A stretch of 64,000 bases of DNA from Sphingomonas gei (GCF_004792685.1 NZ_SRXT01000001.1:310001-374000); one strand, 5' to 3'; counted from the stretch's first letter, positions 45,344 to 54,761 are shown. Notes: generated by a model not told the origin, from the sequence alone. A program made the numbers and translations.

Positions 45344-46276
45344 TCACAGGTCGAATATCGAGGTCATCAGCACCGCCCCATAGTGTTTGTCGAGGCGTGC
45401 CTGCCGGGCCAGGTTCACGAACGGCTTCTCGGCGACGACCATGTCCGCAAAGGGCACGACCATCGTGAACGCCGCCATGTCGCGTAGATCATTCTCGGTG
45501 ATCGCGCGCGCTTGGTCCTCGAGGCGCACGACCAGTTCGCGCTCGACGTTCAGGATCGGGATGTCGACAGCGATGCTGCGCACCAACGGCGAACCGATAT
45601 CGCGGACCGTCTGCCAATCCAGTCCGAGCTGTCGCCCCGTCGCGAGGATAAAGTCGAGCTCGTCGAGGATCAGCCTCGCGCCATAAGCGCGTTTCCGCAG
45701 CGCGAGCGCCTCGCCAGCGGCGACCGGACGCCTGGACTCGATGCCGGCGATGAGCGCCGCCGAGCTTGCGCTGTTGCGTCGCACCGCCTCGAGCCGGACA
45801 TCCTCGTCGCCGAAGGCGAGATAGTCGAAAAGCGCGCCAACAGGATCCGCTCGCAGGAAATCGAGCACCGGCTGAGGAATGTCGAAGCCATAGTCTTGCG
45901 GCGAATAGTCGGCCGCGGCTTCGAACCAGAGATCGGACAGGAACCACTGCGCGTCCGGCTCGGCCCGCGCGATATTGTGATGACGCGCGAGATAGGCGGC
46001 AAGGGTTTCCCCGAGAATGCGGCGCCGGCCACGGAACACCCGACCGCCGCTGATCACCGCCTGGGTCCGCGCCATATTCGCCCGCCTGGCCGGCTCGTTG
46101 ATCTTGGCGGTCTCATAGATATTGGCGAAGGACAGGGGCACCGCGATGGCCTGGGCCCGGACGCCCTCGACGACCTTGGACAGGGCAGCATGCTCCTTCG
46201 GGAAGCTCGCCTTATCCCAGGCGCCGCGCGCCAGCGCCACCCAGGCGTTCTGATCGAGATAGAGTAGACGGGTCAC
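45344..46276 (-). CDS. PIN-domain-like protein, putative ribonuclease
   Basis: A 310-residue protein starting at GTG. The opening 'LLYLDQNAWVALARG' is a PIN-domain first strand with its Asp. A conserved Glu lies in 'FANIYETAK', and the C-terminal acidic cluster 'ENDLRDMAAFTMVVPFADMVVAEK' supplies the remaining Asp residues. PIN proteins of this length occur as toxins and in defence loci. It converges on the preceding unknown gene (40-bp gap) and lies 49 bp downstream of a DUF4238 gene on its own strand, so those two may be one unit. Confidence 0.7.
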   Translation of the reverse strand: MTRLLYLDQNAWVALARGAWDKASFPKEHAALSKVVEGVRAQAIAVPLSFANIYETAKINEPARRANMARTQAVISGGRVFRGRRRILGETLAAYLARHHNIARAEPDAQWFLSDLWFEAAADYSPQDYGFDIPQPVLDFLRADPVGALFDYLAFGDEDVRLEAVRRNSASSAALIAGIESRRPVAAGEALALRKRAYGARLILDELDFILATGRQLGLDWQTVRDIGSPLVRSIAVDIPILNVERELVVRLEDQARAITENDLRDMAAFTMVVPFADMVVAEKPFVNLARQARLDKHYGAVLMTSIFDL

Positions 46277-46325
46277 TGATTACTGTTGCTTCCTTCCGGT
46301 GTCAGATGCCGTCTATCGGGAGATA

Positions 46326-47207
46326 CTATGATGCGGCGTCGTCGTCTTCCGCTGCCTTGGCCTGCTTGCGGGCCAAGACCCATTTCCCGAGCTTCTCGAT
46401 CTGTGCCGGATCCGGACCGCCGAACATGGTGCTCTGATTGGCGACGATGCGGTTGAACTCTTCGAGCGCCGCGGGATCGAACTTCGCCAATGTGATCGTG
46501 CCCTCTGCCATGCCGGGGCCGATTGCCAGCCTAGGGGTGATGGGAAGCCAGGCCTCGCCGTCTTCGTCCTCAAGCGACTGGCCGGTCCGCACGACCGGCA
46601 TGCTACCGATGATGAAGCCGTCCCCTTCGTCGGGCAGCTGCAGGATCACCAGACCCCGCCGGGCAAACAATGACAGAATGCGCGCGCTATCGACCGCCAA
46701 GCCCTGCACCTTGCCACCCTGCATCAGCCGCTTGCGGCTCTCTGGCGTATCGAGTTCCGCCAGCCGGTCCAGCTGGTCGGGATGGCGTGCCCGCAGTTCA
46801 GCAAAGATCTCGTCGAGCGCTTCGCTGCCTTTGAGTGAGGCCGCCTGTCCGAGGAAATCGGGCACGCGCTTCCATTGCGTATAGAAGAAGCGGTCGAGCA
46901 TGGCTTTTTCCGCTTCGTTGAAGGTCGGCGCCATGCCGAGTCGCGCAGCGTCTTCGATCTTCTTGAGCAACGGCTCGGCCGCGGTTTCCAGCGCGTTCAG
47001 GCGCTTCTCGAACCAGGTGTCCTTCTCGCCTGCTTCATTCTCGGTCGAATAAAGATGCGTCTCGCCGAACGTCTTGTTGTGCCGCTGGGGCATGACCTTC
47101 CCGACATGCCTGTTCCAGACGTGAAGCCATTTCTTCGCATCGATGAATCGCTTGAGCTGCATCTTCGCGACGAAATGCTGGAATTTCTCGGTATTGGCGT
47201 CGGCCAC
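46326..47207 (-). CDS. DUF4238 domain-containing protein
   Basis: A protein of about 293 residues from a GTG start (MADANTEKFQHFVAKMQLKRF). The 'QHFVAKMQLKRFIDAKKWLHVWNR' region is the DUF4238 opening (Q/N-H-[FY]-V-...-[FL]-L..[FW]), followed by helical segments and 'DEGDGFIIGSMPVV', the equivalent of the family's later 'D.P' block. DUF4238 proteins are of unknown function but recur in defence and mobile loci. An ATG much further upstream is in frame, but homology starts here. A second DUF4238 gene diverges from it across 192 bp. Confidence 0.72.
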   Translation of the reverse strand: MADANTEKFQHFVAKMQLKRFIDAKKWLHVWNRHVGKVMPQRHNKTFGETHLYSTENEAGEKDTWFEKRLNALETAAEPLLKKIEDAARLGMAPTFNEAEKAMLDRFFYTQWKRVPDFLGQAASLKGSEALDEIFAELRARHPDQLDRLAELDTPESRKRLMQGGKVQGLAVDSARILSLFARRGLVILQLPDEGDGFIIGSMPVVRTGQSLEDEDGEAWLPITPRLAIGPGMAEGTITLAKFDPAALEEFNRIVANQSTMFGGPDPAQIEKLGKWVLARKQAKAAEDDDAAS

Positions 47208-47399
47208 AGGGTTGCCTTTTCGAACATTGGCAGTGCCCAGCCGAATGGGTGAGCGGTGCGTGCCTCGCGCGATATTGGTCGTAGCGCCTCGCCGGTCCAG
47301 CCATGCCCCCTCGGAATCGGAATTTCCGATCGAAATCTCGTCCATGCGCGACATTGAAGTCGGACACTTCAGCCCCAAGTGCCTATCTGTCGAAAGGGC

Positions 47400-48338
47400 A
47401 TGGACACGATGCTTCCGCCAGTACCGAAGAACCAGCATTATGTTTGGCGCTACTATCTCGAGGCTTGGGCCGTCGACGATCTCCTCGCATGCTATCGACA
47501 GCGCGATCGCAAGCCGATCAGAACCAACCCCAAGAACATCGCAAGCCAGACCTATTTCTACCGTGTTCCTGCGCTGTCCGAGGCCGAACTGAATTATCTG
47601 GAGCTGGTCATCGCGAACCGTCCGGACGAGGGCGCGCGCCAGGTACATCGTAACTTCGTGAAGCTGTTCCAGATGCCCGCCAAGGTGCGGCAAATTGTCG
47701 AACGTCACGGTCGGCCCGATGTGCGTGCGGCGTCCGAGGCGCTGCTGGATCATGCCGACCGGAGCCTGGGCGAGCGTTATCAGGTCGGGATCGAGAACAA
47801 GGGATTGCCCCTACTGGAACGGTTGAAGGCGCGAGATGCCGCGTTCTGGAAGGATGGCAGCGGCATCGACGACTTCCTTTTCTTTATCGCGAACCAGTAT
47901 CTGCGCACTGCGCGTATGCAGAACCTGATCGCGCGGATCACCGCACCGCCAGGCGTGGATCTAGGCAAGGTCTGGTCGATCGAACGACATATCTGGGCGA
48001 CCGAGATTGGTGCGGCGCTCCTGCGGGAACGTGAGCGCTATCGCGCCGTCATCCTTGTCAACAGGACCAGGATTCCATTCATTACAGGCGATCAGCCGGT
48101 GATAAATCTCAATCCGTCCCGCGCACGCGACGTCAAGCTCTACTATCCAGTCCGGCCCGACACTGCGCTGCTGCTGACCACGGACGACTATGCGCCGGAC
48201 GGCGCCAAGGAAATCTCGGCGTTCGACGCCGAGCGCTACAACTATGAGATGTACCGGTGGTCGGACGATCAGATTTATGGTCTCGACACGGCCTATCTTG
48301 CGGAGGTCTGCGCGTTGGACAAGATGCCGCTCCCCTGA
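47400..48338 (+). CDS. DUF4238 domain-containing protein
   Basis: A 312-residue protein from the ATG at 47400 (MDTMLPPVPKNQHYVWRYYLEAW); an ATG at 47409 is also possible. 'KNQHYVWRYYLEAWA' is the DUF4238 signature, followed by 'CYRQRDRKPIRTNPKNIASQTYFYRV', and later 'FITGDQPVINLNPSR' matches the family's conserved 'TSDNPV'-like block. It is divergent from another DUF4238 gene with different length and sequence. The shared intergenic region probably holds both promoters. Confidence 0.75.
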   Translation: MDTMLPPVPKNQHYVWRYYLEAWAVDDLLACYRQRDRKPIRTNPKNIASQTYFYRVPALSEAELNYLELVIANRPDEGARQVHRNFVKLFQMPAKVRQIVERHGRPDVRAASEALLDHADRSLGERYQVGIENKGLPLLERLKARDAAFWKDGSGIDDFLFFIANQYLRTARMQNLIARITAPPGVDLGKVWSIERHIWATEIGAALLRERERYRAVILVNRTRIPFITGDQPVINLNPSRARDVKLYYPVRPDTALLLTTDDYAPDGAKEISAFDAERYNYEMYRWSDDQIYGLDTAYLAEVCALDKMPLP

Positions 48339-48928
48339 GTGAAGGTGACGCTAGGTGCCGCCCAATTGATCCAGCGGAGCGGGGCGATGACGCACACTGC
48401 CGGGCCGCTGTGCTGGCCCGGGCAGGGTGCGGCGCCTGATCGCGGCCCCGCGGGCACACGCGCTCTGCAGCCGGGCGGCGCGCCCGGTTTCGCGCCCGGC
48501 GACAATTGCCGCCTTTGGGCGCGAAGCCCGACCCTGCGCCGCTCATCCGGCTGCGCCGCGCGGGGTCCCGTCCTTGTTGGGTCGGCGGTGAACCGCCGAG
48601 GATGATACGGTCGCCGCTGGCGCGGCGGCGTTGTTTTGGCCTCTCCCGGTGGCGCGGGAGTGGGCGGCGCGCCCTGCTAGGCCCGCCCGCGTGCCCGGCA
48701 AGCCGGGCTGCGCCCGGCTCCTTCACTGCCGTTGCGGCCCCTTCGGGGTGCCTGACCCGCTCGAGGCGGGCCTCTCCGGGCGCTCTTGCCGCCCACCCCC
48801 GCTTCCGGGGGAGGCCATGGGGTTTTGGGGCGGTGGAGGAGGCTTGCGATGCGTCCCGACCATCCGCGTCCCGCGTGCCGCAACCGGCGGGATTTCTTGC
48901 GCGCCTTCCAAATCGAAGGGGCCTGACC
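48339..48928 (+). other. 590-bp GC-rich gene-free region before the DUF2958 gene
   Basis: No gene is supported. The sequence is extremely GC-rich with many short inverted repeats, such as GGCAAGCCGGGCTGCGCCCGG near 48700 and CCCCCGCTTCCGGGGG near 48800. This marks the boundary between the cargo genes and the mobile-element backbone. A long untranslated leader, an origin or a recombination scar are all possible. Confidence 0.5.
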
Positions 48929-49384
48929 ATGAAGCTGCTCACCGCCGACCTCCGCGCTGCGTTGCTCGCCAACGCCGCCGCGCACGCCGCAGACGACCGG
49001 GGGCACGACCCCGTGCCGGTCGTCAAATTCTTCAATCCCATGGGGCCCGCGACATGGCTCGCGACCGAACTCGATGCCGATGGCGACACCCTGTTCGGGC
49101 TCGCCGATCTCGGCTTCGGTTGCCCGGAACTCGGCTATTTCAGCCTGTCCGAGATCGCCGCGCTGCGCCTGCCGCTGGGCCTGCGCATCGAGCGCGACAT
49201 CGGCTTTGCGACCATCGCGCCGCTGTCGGTCTGGGCCGAGGCCGCGCGCGGCACCGGGTCGCTTCTCGGCGCGCAGGCGGTGATCCGCGCCGTCGAGGCG
49301 GCGGGCGCATCCACCCGGCCATCGACCGACCCGGACGGCGCGGCCACCGCGACCGATCCCGACCCGCTTCCGCCTGCCGATTGA
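48929..49384 (+). CDS. DUF2958 domain-containing protein
   Basis: A 151-residue protein. 'MKLLTADLRAALLANAAAH' followed by 'VVKFFNPMGPATWLATELDADGDTLFGLADLGFGCPELGYFSLSEIAAL' in blocks is the DUF2958 signature (FNP.G..TWL, F.L.DLG.G.PELGY.S..E). The last 40 residues are a low-complexity Thr/Asp/Pro tail. DUF2958 genes commonly accompany ParB-like and DUF736 genes on conjugative elements. AAGGGG precedes the ATG. Function unknown. Confidence 0.88.
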   Translation: MKLLTADLRAALLANAAAHAADDRGHDPVPVVKFFNPMGPATWLATELDADGDTLFGLADLGFGCPELGYFSLSEIAALRLPLGLRIERDIGFATIAPLSVWAEAARGTGSLLGAQAVIRAVEAAGASTRPSTDPDGAATATDPDPLPPAD

Positions 49385-49480
49385 ACAGGCGGCTGCCGCG
49401 CGGCGCGGTTCGTCGCACCCAAGCCGGTCCCGCCATTCATGGAAGGAGCGACGGGACCGGCGCTCACAAGGAGCATCCCC

Positions 49481-51337
49481 ATGAAACTCGACTTCATCCC
49501 GCTCGACAAGCTGGTCGTGAGCCCGACCAACATGCGCCATGGCAAGCGCCCGCCCGATGTCGCCGACATCCTGCCGACCGTGCGCAAGCGCGGCGTCATC
49601 GTCCCGCTGATCGTCCGGCCGAATTGCGCGCCGGATGGCTATGAGATCGTCGCGGGCGCGCGGCGCTTCACGGCGGCGGGCATCGTCGCCGGAGAGCGCC
49701 GCGCCGAAGGCGGCGAGGGCGAGCCGCAGGACGACATGCTGCCCTGCGCGATCCTCGAAACGGGCGACGACGCCGACGCCATCGAACTCTCGCTGATCGA
49801 GAACACGGCGCGCCTTGATCCCGACGAGGTGACGCAGTGGGTGACCTTCACCCGGCTGGTCAAGGAGGGCCGCAGCCCCGACGACATCGCTACGACCTTC
49901 GGCCTGCCCGACCTGACCGTGAAGCGCATTCTCGCGCTCGGCAATCTGCTGCCGCGCATCCGCACGCTCTACGCCGACGACAAGATCGACCGGGTGACGG
50001 TCCGCCACCTGACCATGGCGAGCAAGCGCCAGCAGCGCGACTGGCTGTGCCTGATCGACGACCCGGAGCAGCGCGCGCCCACGGGGGCGCAGCTCAAGGC
50101 ATGGCTGCTCGGCGGCCAGTCGATCCCGGCCAGCCTCGCCCTGTTCGATGTCGAGGCCAGCGGGCTCGCGACGGTCGCCGACCTGTTCGGCGAGGATCGC
50201 TGCTTCGCCGATCCGGCGGCGTTCTGGACCGCACAGGACGCCGCCGTTGCCGCGCGCCGCGACGCCTATCTCGCCGAGGGCTGGGGCGAAGTCGTGATCG
50301 TGCCCAAAAGCGAGCATTTCTCCAGCTGGGAATATGAGAAACGCCCCAAGCGCAAGGGCGGGCGCGTCTATATCGACGTCCGCGCGACCGGCGAGGTCGC
50401 GTTCCTCGAAGGCTATGTCACCCGGCGCGAGGCCGCGCGGGTGCCGAAAGCCGACGCCGTCACCGCCGAGAAGGCCAAGCGCCCCGAACTGACCTCGGCG
50501 CAGCAGAGCTACCTCGATCTGCATCGCTTCGCTGCCGTCCGCGCTGCGCTCACCGGCCACTCCGGCGTCGCGCTGCGCCTGATGGTCGCGCACCTCGTCG
50601 CTGGGTCGTCGCTCTGGACGGTACGCCGCCAGCCGCTCGCCTCTCGCGATGCGGCCACGCAGGAAAGCGTCGAAACCTGCCGGGGCGAGACGGTTTTCGA
50701 TGAGCGTCGCCGTGCGGTGCTGGCGCTGCTCGGCATGGACCCGGAGCGCGAAACCTTGTGCGGCACCAGCAGCGACGACCGGGGGGTGGTCGGCATCTTC
50801 CTGCGCCTGCTCGACCTGCCCGACGCCGCCTTGGGCGACGTGATCGTCATTGCGATCGGCGAGACGCTGGCGGCGGGCGACGCGGCGGTCGAGGCGGTTG
50901 GCCTGACCCTCGGGCTCGACATGGCCGACTGGTGGCAGGCGGATGGTGCGTTCTTCGACCTCATCCGCGACAAGGAGGTGCTGGGCGCGATGGTCGCCGA
51001 GGTCGCGGGCGAGAAGATCGCCGCCGCTAACGCCAAGGAGAAGGGCAAGACCTTGAAGCGGATCGTCAGCGACCATCTCGATGGCGTCGGCGGACGGGCC
51101 AAGGTCGAGCGCTGGGTGCCGCGCTGGATGGCGTTTCCGCCTGCTGCCTATACCGTGCGCGGCGGGGTCGGCACGGTGCGGGCGAACGCGAAGGTCGCCA
51201 CCGTGAGGGCTGATCTGGAGGCCAGCGCGGTGCCGGATCGCGACCCCGATCCGACCGCGCCCGAGGCAGCGGCGGTCGTGCCGGACCTCGATGCGGCGAA
51301 TGACGCCGGGGCAGCGCCTGAGGTTGCCGCCGCCTGA
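49481..51337 (+). CDS. ParB/RepB/Spo0J-family protein of a mobile element
   Basis: A 618-residue ParB-like protein. The nuclease-like N-domain has 'LDKLVVSPTNMRH' and box I 'GYEIVAGARRFTAAGI', with box II 'LIENTARLDPDE'. The helix-turn-helix is 'RSPDDIATTFGLPDLTVKRILALGNL'. A C-terminal extension of about 350 residues, absent from chromosomal ParB, is typical of the long versions on plasmids and integrative elements. I chose the ATG at 49481 over one at 49439. No partner ParA is present in the window, so a regulatory rather than segregation role is plausible. Confidence 0.88.
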   Translation: MKLDFIPLDKLVVSPTNMRHGKRPPDVADILPTVRKRGVIVPLIVRPNCAPDGYEIVAGARRFTAAGIVAGERRAEGGEGEPQDDMLPCAILETGDDADAIELSLIENTARLDPDEVTQWVTFTRLVKEGRSPDDIATTFGLPDLTVKRILALGNLLPRIRTLYADDKIDRVTVRHLTMASKRQQRDWLCLIDDPEQRAPTGAQLKAWLLGGQSIPASLALFDVEASGLATVADLFGEDRCFADPAAFWTAQDAAVAARRDAYLAEGWGEVVIVPKSEHFSSWEYEKRPKRKGGRVYIDVRATGEVAFLEGYVTRREAARVPKADAVTAEKAKRPELTSAQQSYLDLHRFAAVRAALTGHSGVALRLMVAHLVAGSSLWTVRRQPLASRDAATQESVETCRGETVFDERRRAVLALLGMDPERETLCGTSSDDRGVVGIFLRLLDLPDAALGDVIVIAIGETLAAGDAAVEAVGLTLGLDMADWWQADGAFFDLIRDKEVLGAMVAEVAGEKIAAANAKEKGKTLKRIVSDHLDGVGGRAKVERWVPRWMAFPPAAYTVRGGVGTVRANAKVATVRADLEASAVPDRDPDPTAPEAAAVVPDLDAANDAGAAPEVAAA

Positions 51338-51415
51338 GCGGAGACGGGACGCGCGGGGATCATCCTCGCGCGTTTCCCGCGCAACCGGCATCGGTCGCGG
51401 ACCGCCGAAATCCGG

Positions 51416-51458
51416 CCGCGCGCCCTCGCACCTGTGGTGCTCGGGCGCGCGGATTTTT
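51416..51458 (+). terminator. Rho-independent terminator after the ParB-like gene
   Basis: A perfect 10-bp GC stem (51416-51425 CCGCGCGCCC with 51443-51452 GGGCGCGCGG) and a 17-base loop are followed by ATTTTT. It lies 79 bp after the ParB-like stop on the same strand. Confidence 0.8.
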
Positions 51459-51543
51459 GTGCCCGCGACAGCGCGCGGTAAATGCATCGCCTTCAGATTC
51501 GATCAGCACTCTCCACGTCATGGTCGGCCTCGACGTTGGGGGA

Positions 51544-51918
51544 TCAACGACCTCGATAGGGTTCACAGGCAATGCCGTCGCTGTCCCCGTCCAGGCCTTC
51601 GCGATAGCCAGGTTCCCCGGCATAGATGGGGGCCGTGCCGGCAGCACGCGCGTCATCGCATCTTCGCCAAGTATCGCCGGGTTGCGGTTCCCGGGCGCGG
51701 ACGATCCCCGTTAGAACGCCGATGGGCTTTACGGTTTTGTAGAGTGCCGCTCGGCCGTTCGGGGTCGTCGCAACGCTGGCTGTGCCGAAGACCGCGCCCG
51801 CAATCGCTGCGATACCCAGGAGGTGCAGCGCAGACTGCCGATCCTCACCCCTTCGCTTGCGGCGATAGCGCACGCCCAGGCGGATCGGAACGGCGCGGAA
51901 GGGTTTCCGGGAACGCAT
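51544..51918 (-). CDS. Membrane-anchored Excalibur calcium-binding-like protein
   Basis: A 124-residue protein with an Arg-rich N-terminus, a membrane segment ('LHLLGIAAIAGAVFGTASVA', about residues 32-51) and a C-terminal Excalibur motif 'CDDARAAGTAPIYAGEPGY', ending 'LDGDSDGIACEPY'. The motif resembles calcium-binding loops (DxDxDGxxCE) of extracellular proteins. It converges on the ParB-like gene. Its role on the element is unknown. Confidence 0.8.
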   Translation of the reverse strand: MRSRKPFRAVPIRLGVRYRRKRRGEDRQSALHLLGIAAIAGAVFGTASVATTPNGRAALYKTVKPIGVLTGIVRAREPQPGDTWRRCDDARAAGTAPIYAGEPGYREGLDGDSDGIACEPYRGR

Positions 51919-52071
51919 ACCGGCAAGGGTATCGGGTATCGGTAAATGGCAGGTTCCATTGACCGGGAGCGGTTGGTCAGGGGGATTGCACCGGGCGCGG
52001 CCCCGTAGACGAATGACATGGTTGCGAGCTCGTTCCTGCTGGCGTTATCTTCGCAGCGGGGGGAGAACGAC

Positions 52072-53004
52072 ATGGAACCATGGCCAAAAATACCTGAAGA
52101 TGTGGTCACGTGGTTCCGGACGACCTTTGGTGAGGCAAATCGCAGGGTCTGCGAGCGGCTCGTCAATGTTCCCAACATCCGCGAAACTTCGCTCGATGAT
52201 GGCCTGATCGAAGCGCTGATCCCCGATAGCGCGCCGAGGCTTCTACCATCCGGCGCGATCGTGCGGATGGACACGCACAATATTGGCGGCCTGCGACGTT
52301 TGGGCGCACCGCATTGGGATTGGGACTTTCCACAGCGGCGTCGCTGGGAGACGGCGGATATTGCCATTCTGGTTTTCGTCTATCGGCGCGATACGCTCAT
52401 CGCGAAGAAGATCGGGCTCCTGCAATCAAAGCGGCTGTTCCCGACGAATCAAGATGTCGACGACGAGGATGAGATCGGGTTCCTGCACGGTATGAATGCG
52501 TTCATCCGGCGAGACGGACACCAGGCAGCGGCGGCGTTGCACCGAACTTATCGCTTCGACGAGACATGCGCCTATTCCGCGATTCATGCCGGCGATCGAC
52601 AGGTCGAGCTGATCGATGCGCTCAATCGCGACTTCGGCAAGGGAGTCTACTATCTGCTCTACACCCCGCCCGAATTGCCTTTCTCCGTCGACTATCCGCT
52701 CCGGCAGCGTATTCGCGTTGAAGACATGCCCGTCGGCAACCGGGTTATGGATGCGGATGACGTACATCGCGTTCTGGCCGCTTTGGGCGATGGTCAGTCC
52801 CCGACGTTCGCGCAGCTGCAGGCCGGGAGCGGCGCCCGTAACTGGCCCCTCGAAACCTGGGCGAGCGACCTGTTGCTCACCTGCCAGGTTGGCCAGCAAT
52901 TCGACGACAGTACCGATGATCGTGTACGGTATTTCCTTGAGCGGCGGTCCGGCCCGATCGGTGCCGCGCTCGCTGCGTCGATCACCCTGTCCGAGGAAGC
53001 CTAA
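52072..53004 (+). CDS. Unknown protein, possible PD-(D/E)XK-type nuclease
   Basis: A 310-residue soluble protein. 'WETADIAILVFVY' followed by 'KKIGLLQSKRLFPT' gives an Asp and a Q-x-K on neighbouring predicted strands, the pattern of restriction-like nucleases where the ExK is replaced by QxK. The remainder, such as 'FGKGVYYLLYTPPELPFSVDYP', I do not recognise. GGGGGGAG lies 6-8 bases before the ATG at 52072; an ATG at 52018 lacks such a site. It stands alone between backbone genes and converges on the next gene. Confidence 0.65.
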   Translation: MEPWPKIPEDVVTWFRTTFGEANRRVCERLVNVPNIRETSLDDGLIEALIPDSAPRLLPSGAIVRMDTHNIGGLRRLGAPHWDWDFPQRRRWETADIAILVFVYRRDTLIAKKIGLLQSKRLFPTNQDVDDEDEIGFLHGMNAFIRRDGHQAAAALHRTYRFDETCAYSAIHAGDRQVELIDALNRDFGKGVYYLLYTPPELPFSVDYPLRQRIRVEDMPVGNRVMDADDVHRVLAALGDGQSPTFAQLQAGSGARNWPLETWASDLLLTCQVGQQFDDSTDDRVRYFLERRSGPIGAALAASITLSEEA

Positions 53005-53058
53005 GGCAAGCCCTGCGCGTGGCTGGATATCCTTCAGGTTCGCGCGGAACAGGAGCAC

Positions 53059-53913
53059 CTATTCGTAGTAACTGCTCGTATCGACTTTCAGACGGATGGC
53101 GTAGGGATCGATTTCGAGCGGATTGCCGGCTTCCCCGCTGACCTTGGCGCGATAGGGATAGCCGTCGCTCGATCGCATGCCGATATCGTTCGCGACGTCG
53201 GAGTCGGAGCCGTATTGGAGTTCGACCACGACTTCGCCCGTGACCACGAAATCGATATGCTCGGCATCGAGGCGCTTGACCTCGATCGTCTCGATCCAGT
53301 GATGGTCGACCCGGGTGTGGGTCGAAAGCTCGTCGAGCTCCTGGATCGTATCGAGGATCATGCTTTCGAACACCGCGTTGTGCAGCGCGCCCGCGACCGC
53401 GTCGTTGATCCGCTCACGGGCATCCTCGGTATCGTCGAGAAGCGCGGGGATCTCGACGAGAACGTCGTGGAGCATGTCGCGCACCTCGGACCCTTTATGC
53501 ACGACCGTATCCGCTCTGACATGCGTCGCCTTGTGCAGGCCATCCATTGCCTGGAGCAGGGGTTTGGCCAGCGCGGCGGCGTCGAGCTTCAACTTCTCCT
53601 TGACGAACGCGTCTGGGAGGCCCGCCTGGACGATGTAGCGCGCCCGCTGCGCGCGTGTGACGGTTTTGGTGTCCTTTGCCTGTTCGAACCATACGCATCG
53701 CCGCACCTCGTCGTCAGGGGCCAGGGTGTGAAGCACATGGGTCACGAGTTCGCGCAGCCCGCTCGCCACGAGGTTGCCGCGGATCGGATTCTGCTTGTCC
53801 CGCGCGGCGCGCATCACACCTTTGAGGATCGTCTTCAGGAACCTGTCCCGCGGCATCGCCGCGAGCACCGCGCGTCGCGCCTCGTCGATATCCGCCCAGC
53901 TTGTCCCTGTCAT
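53059..53913 (-). CDS. Hypothetical protein, possibly pPIWI-associating nuclease-like
   Basis: A 284-residue soluble protein. 'LVASGLRELVTHVLHTLAPDDEVRRCVWF', then 'TRAQRARYIVQAGLPDAFV' and 'GLHKATHV', recall the family that Pfam calls predicted pPIWI-associating nuclease; this is from memory and needs a search. The C-terminal third is beta-rich ('HIDFVVTGEVVVELQYG'). No Argonaute/PIWI-like gene is visible here. AAGGAAG precedes the ATG. It converges on the 52072 gene with a 54-bp gap, and the two may be a cargo pair. Confidence 0.65.
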   Translation of the reverse strand: MTGTSWADIDEARRAVLAAMPRDRFLKTILKGVMRAARDKQNPIRGNLVASGLRELVTHVLHTLAPDDEVRRCVWFEQAKDTKTVTRAQRARYIVQAGLPDAFVKEKLKLDAAALAKPLLQAMDGLHKATHVRADTVVHKGSEVRDMLHDVLVEIPALLDDTEDARERINDAVAGALHNAVFESMILDTIQELDELSTHTRVDHHWIETIEVKRLDAEHIDFVVTGEVVVELQYGSDSDVANDIGMRSSDGYPYRAKVSGEAGNPLEIDPYAIRLKVDTSSYYE

Positions 53914-54440
53914 TGCCCTGTTCTTCCTTCGCGATCGTGCGCACCGATCATGCCAAAGCCCGGACGGTGCGAACCTGACGTGCCGACGTGGTGGCTGAGC
54001 GGATCGCCCGCAAGCTGTTGCACATAGGGCGACGCTCCGCCGACGCCGATCTGCCGTGTGTCAGCCCGATTTGCCGGCAGGGGGATGGGTTTCGGCAATG
54101 CGGTCTGGGCGCGGGGCGGCGGATCGAGATCGACACGCCTGCCGCCTATCGCGGGGCTTTGATCGAAGCCGGACCCGGTCTCGCATGGCACGCCCTGTAC
54201 CGTTCTCGGCTCCTCGGGCGCATGACCTGGAACGGCCGCCGACCTCCCGAAACCATCGCCTTCCGGCTTATTTCCCCGACCGCTGGCGCGGTCTCCTCGC
54301 GGTCGCTTCGCTGCAAATAAGCCTTTGGCTCCGGTCCTCCGCTGGCGCTTCGGCCTGCCGGTTCGGGTGTCCGTCTGGCCGTCCCTGAGGTCCGCCCATC
54401 GCCCGGAACGGTTCGGGCGAGCATCTCAAGGAGACCTGCA
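53914..54440. other. 527-bp region without a confident gene
   Basis: A plus-strand frame of about 110 codons from a GTG at 53988 (MVAERIARKLLHIGRR...) is open here, and a minus-strand frame of about 93 codons overlaps it. Neither has a ribosome site or recognised domain. The right part (54290-54440) is the leader of the DUF736 gene. I list no gene. Confidence 0.5.
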
Positions 54441-54761
54441 ATGTCCGCCATCGGTTATGTCACCCGCGAAGGAAACGGCTTCAAGGGCGAGCTTCGGACC
54501 CTCTCGATCCGCACCGGCATCACCATCGTCCCCAACAGCCGCAAGGCCAAGGACACCCAGCCCGACTATGTCGTCATGGCGGGCGGCGTCGAGCTCGGCG
54601 CCGGCTGGAACCGCCGCGGCGAGATGTCCGGCAACGACTATGTCTCGCTCAGCCTGGCCGCCCCCGAATTCGGGCCGCGCCGGCTCTACGCCAATCTCGG
54701 CCGCGCTGCCGGCCAGGACGATGACGAGACCTTCGCCATCATCTGGAACCCGGCCGACTGA
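54441..54761 (+). CDS. DUF736 family protein
   Basis: A 106-residue protein beginning MSAIGYVTREGNGFKGELRTL, the standard DUF736 start, with 'SGNDYVSLSLAAPEFGPRRLYANLG' later. The family is found almost only on alphaproteobacterial plasmids and integrative conjugative elements beside transfer genes; its function is unknown. AAGGAG precedes the ATG. It supports a conjugative backbone for this region. Confidence 0.92.
   Translation: MSAIGYVTREGNGFKGELRTLSIRTGITIVPNSRKAKDTQPDYVVMAGGVELGAGWNRRGEMSGNDYVSLSLAAPEFGPRRLYANLGRAAGQDDDETFAIIWNPAD

Noticed and set aside
53988..54320. GTG-initiated frame of 110 codons before the DUF736 gene
   Set aside because: No ribosome site, no recognised domain, and an overlapping minus-strand frame is equally open, as often happens in GC-rich DNA.
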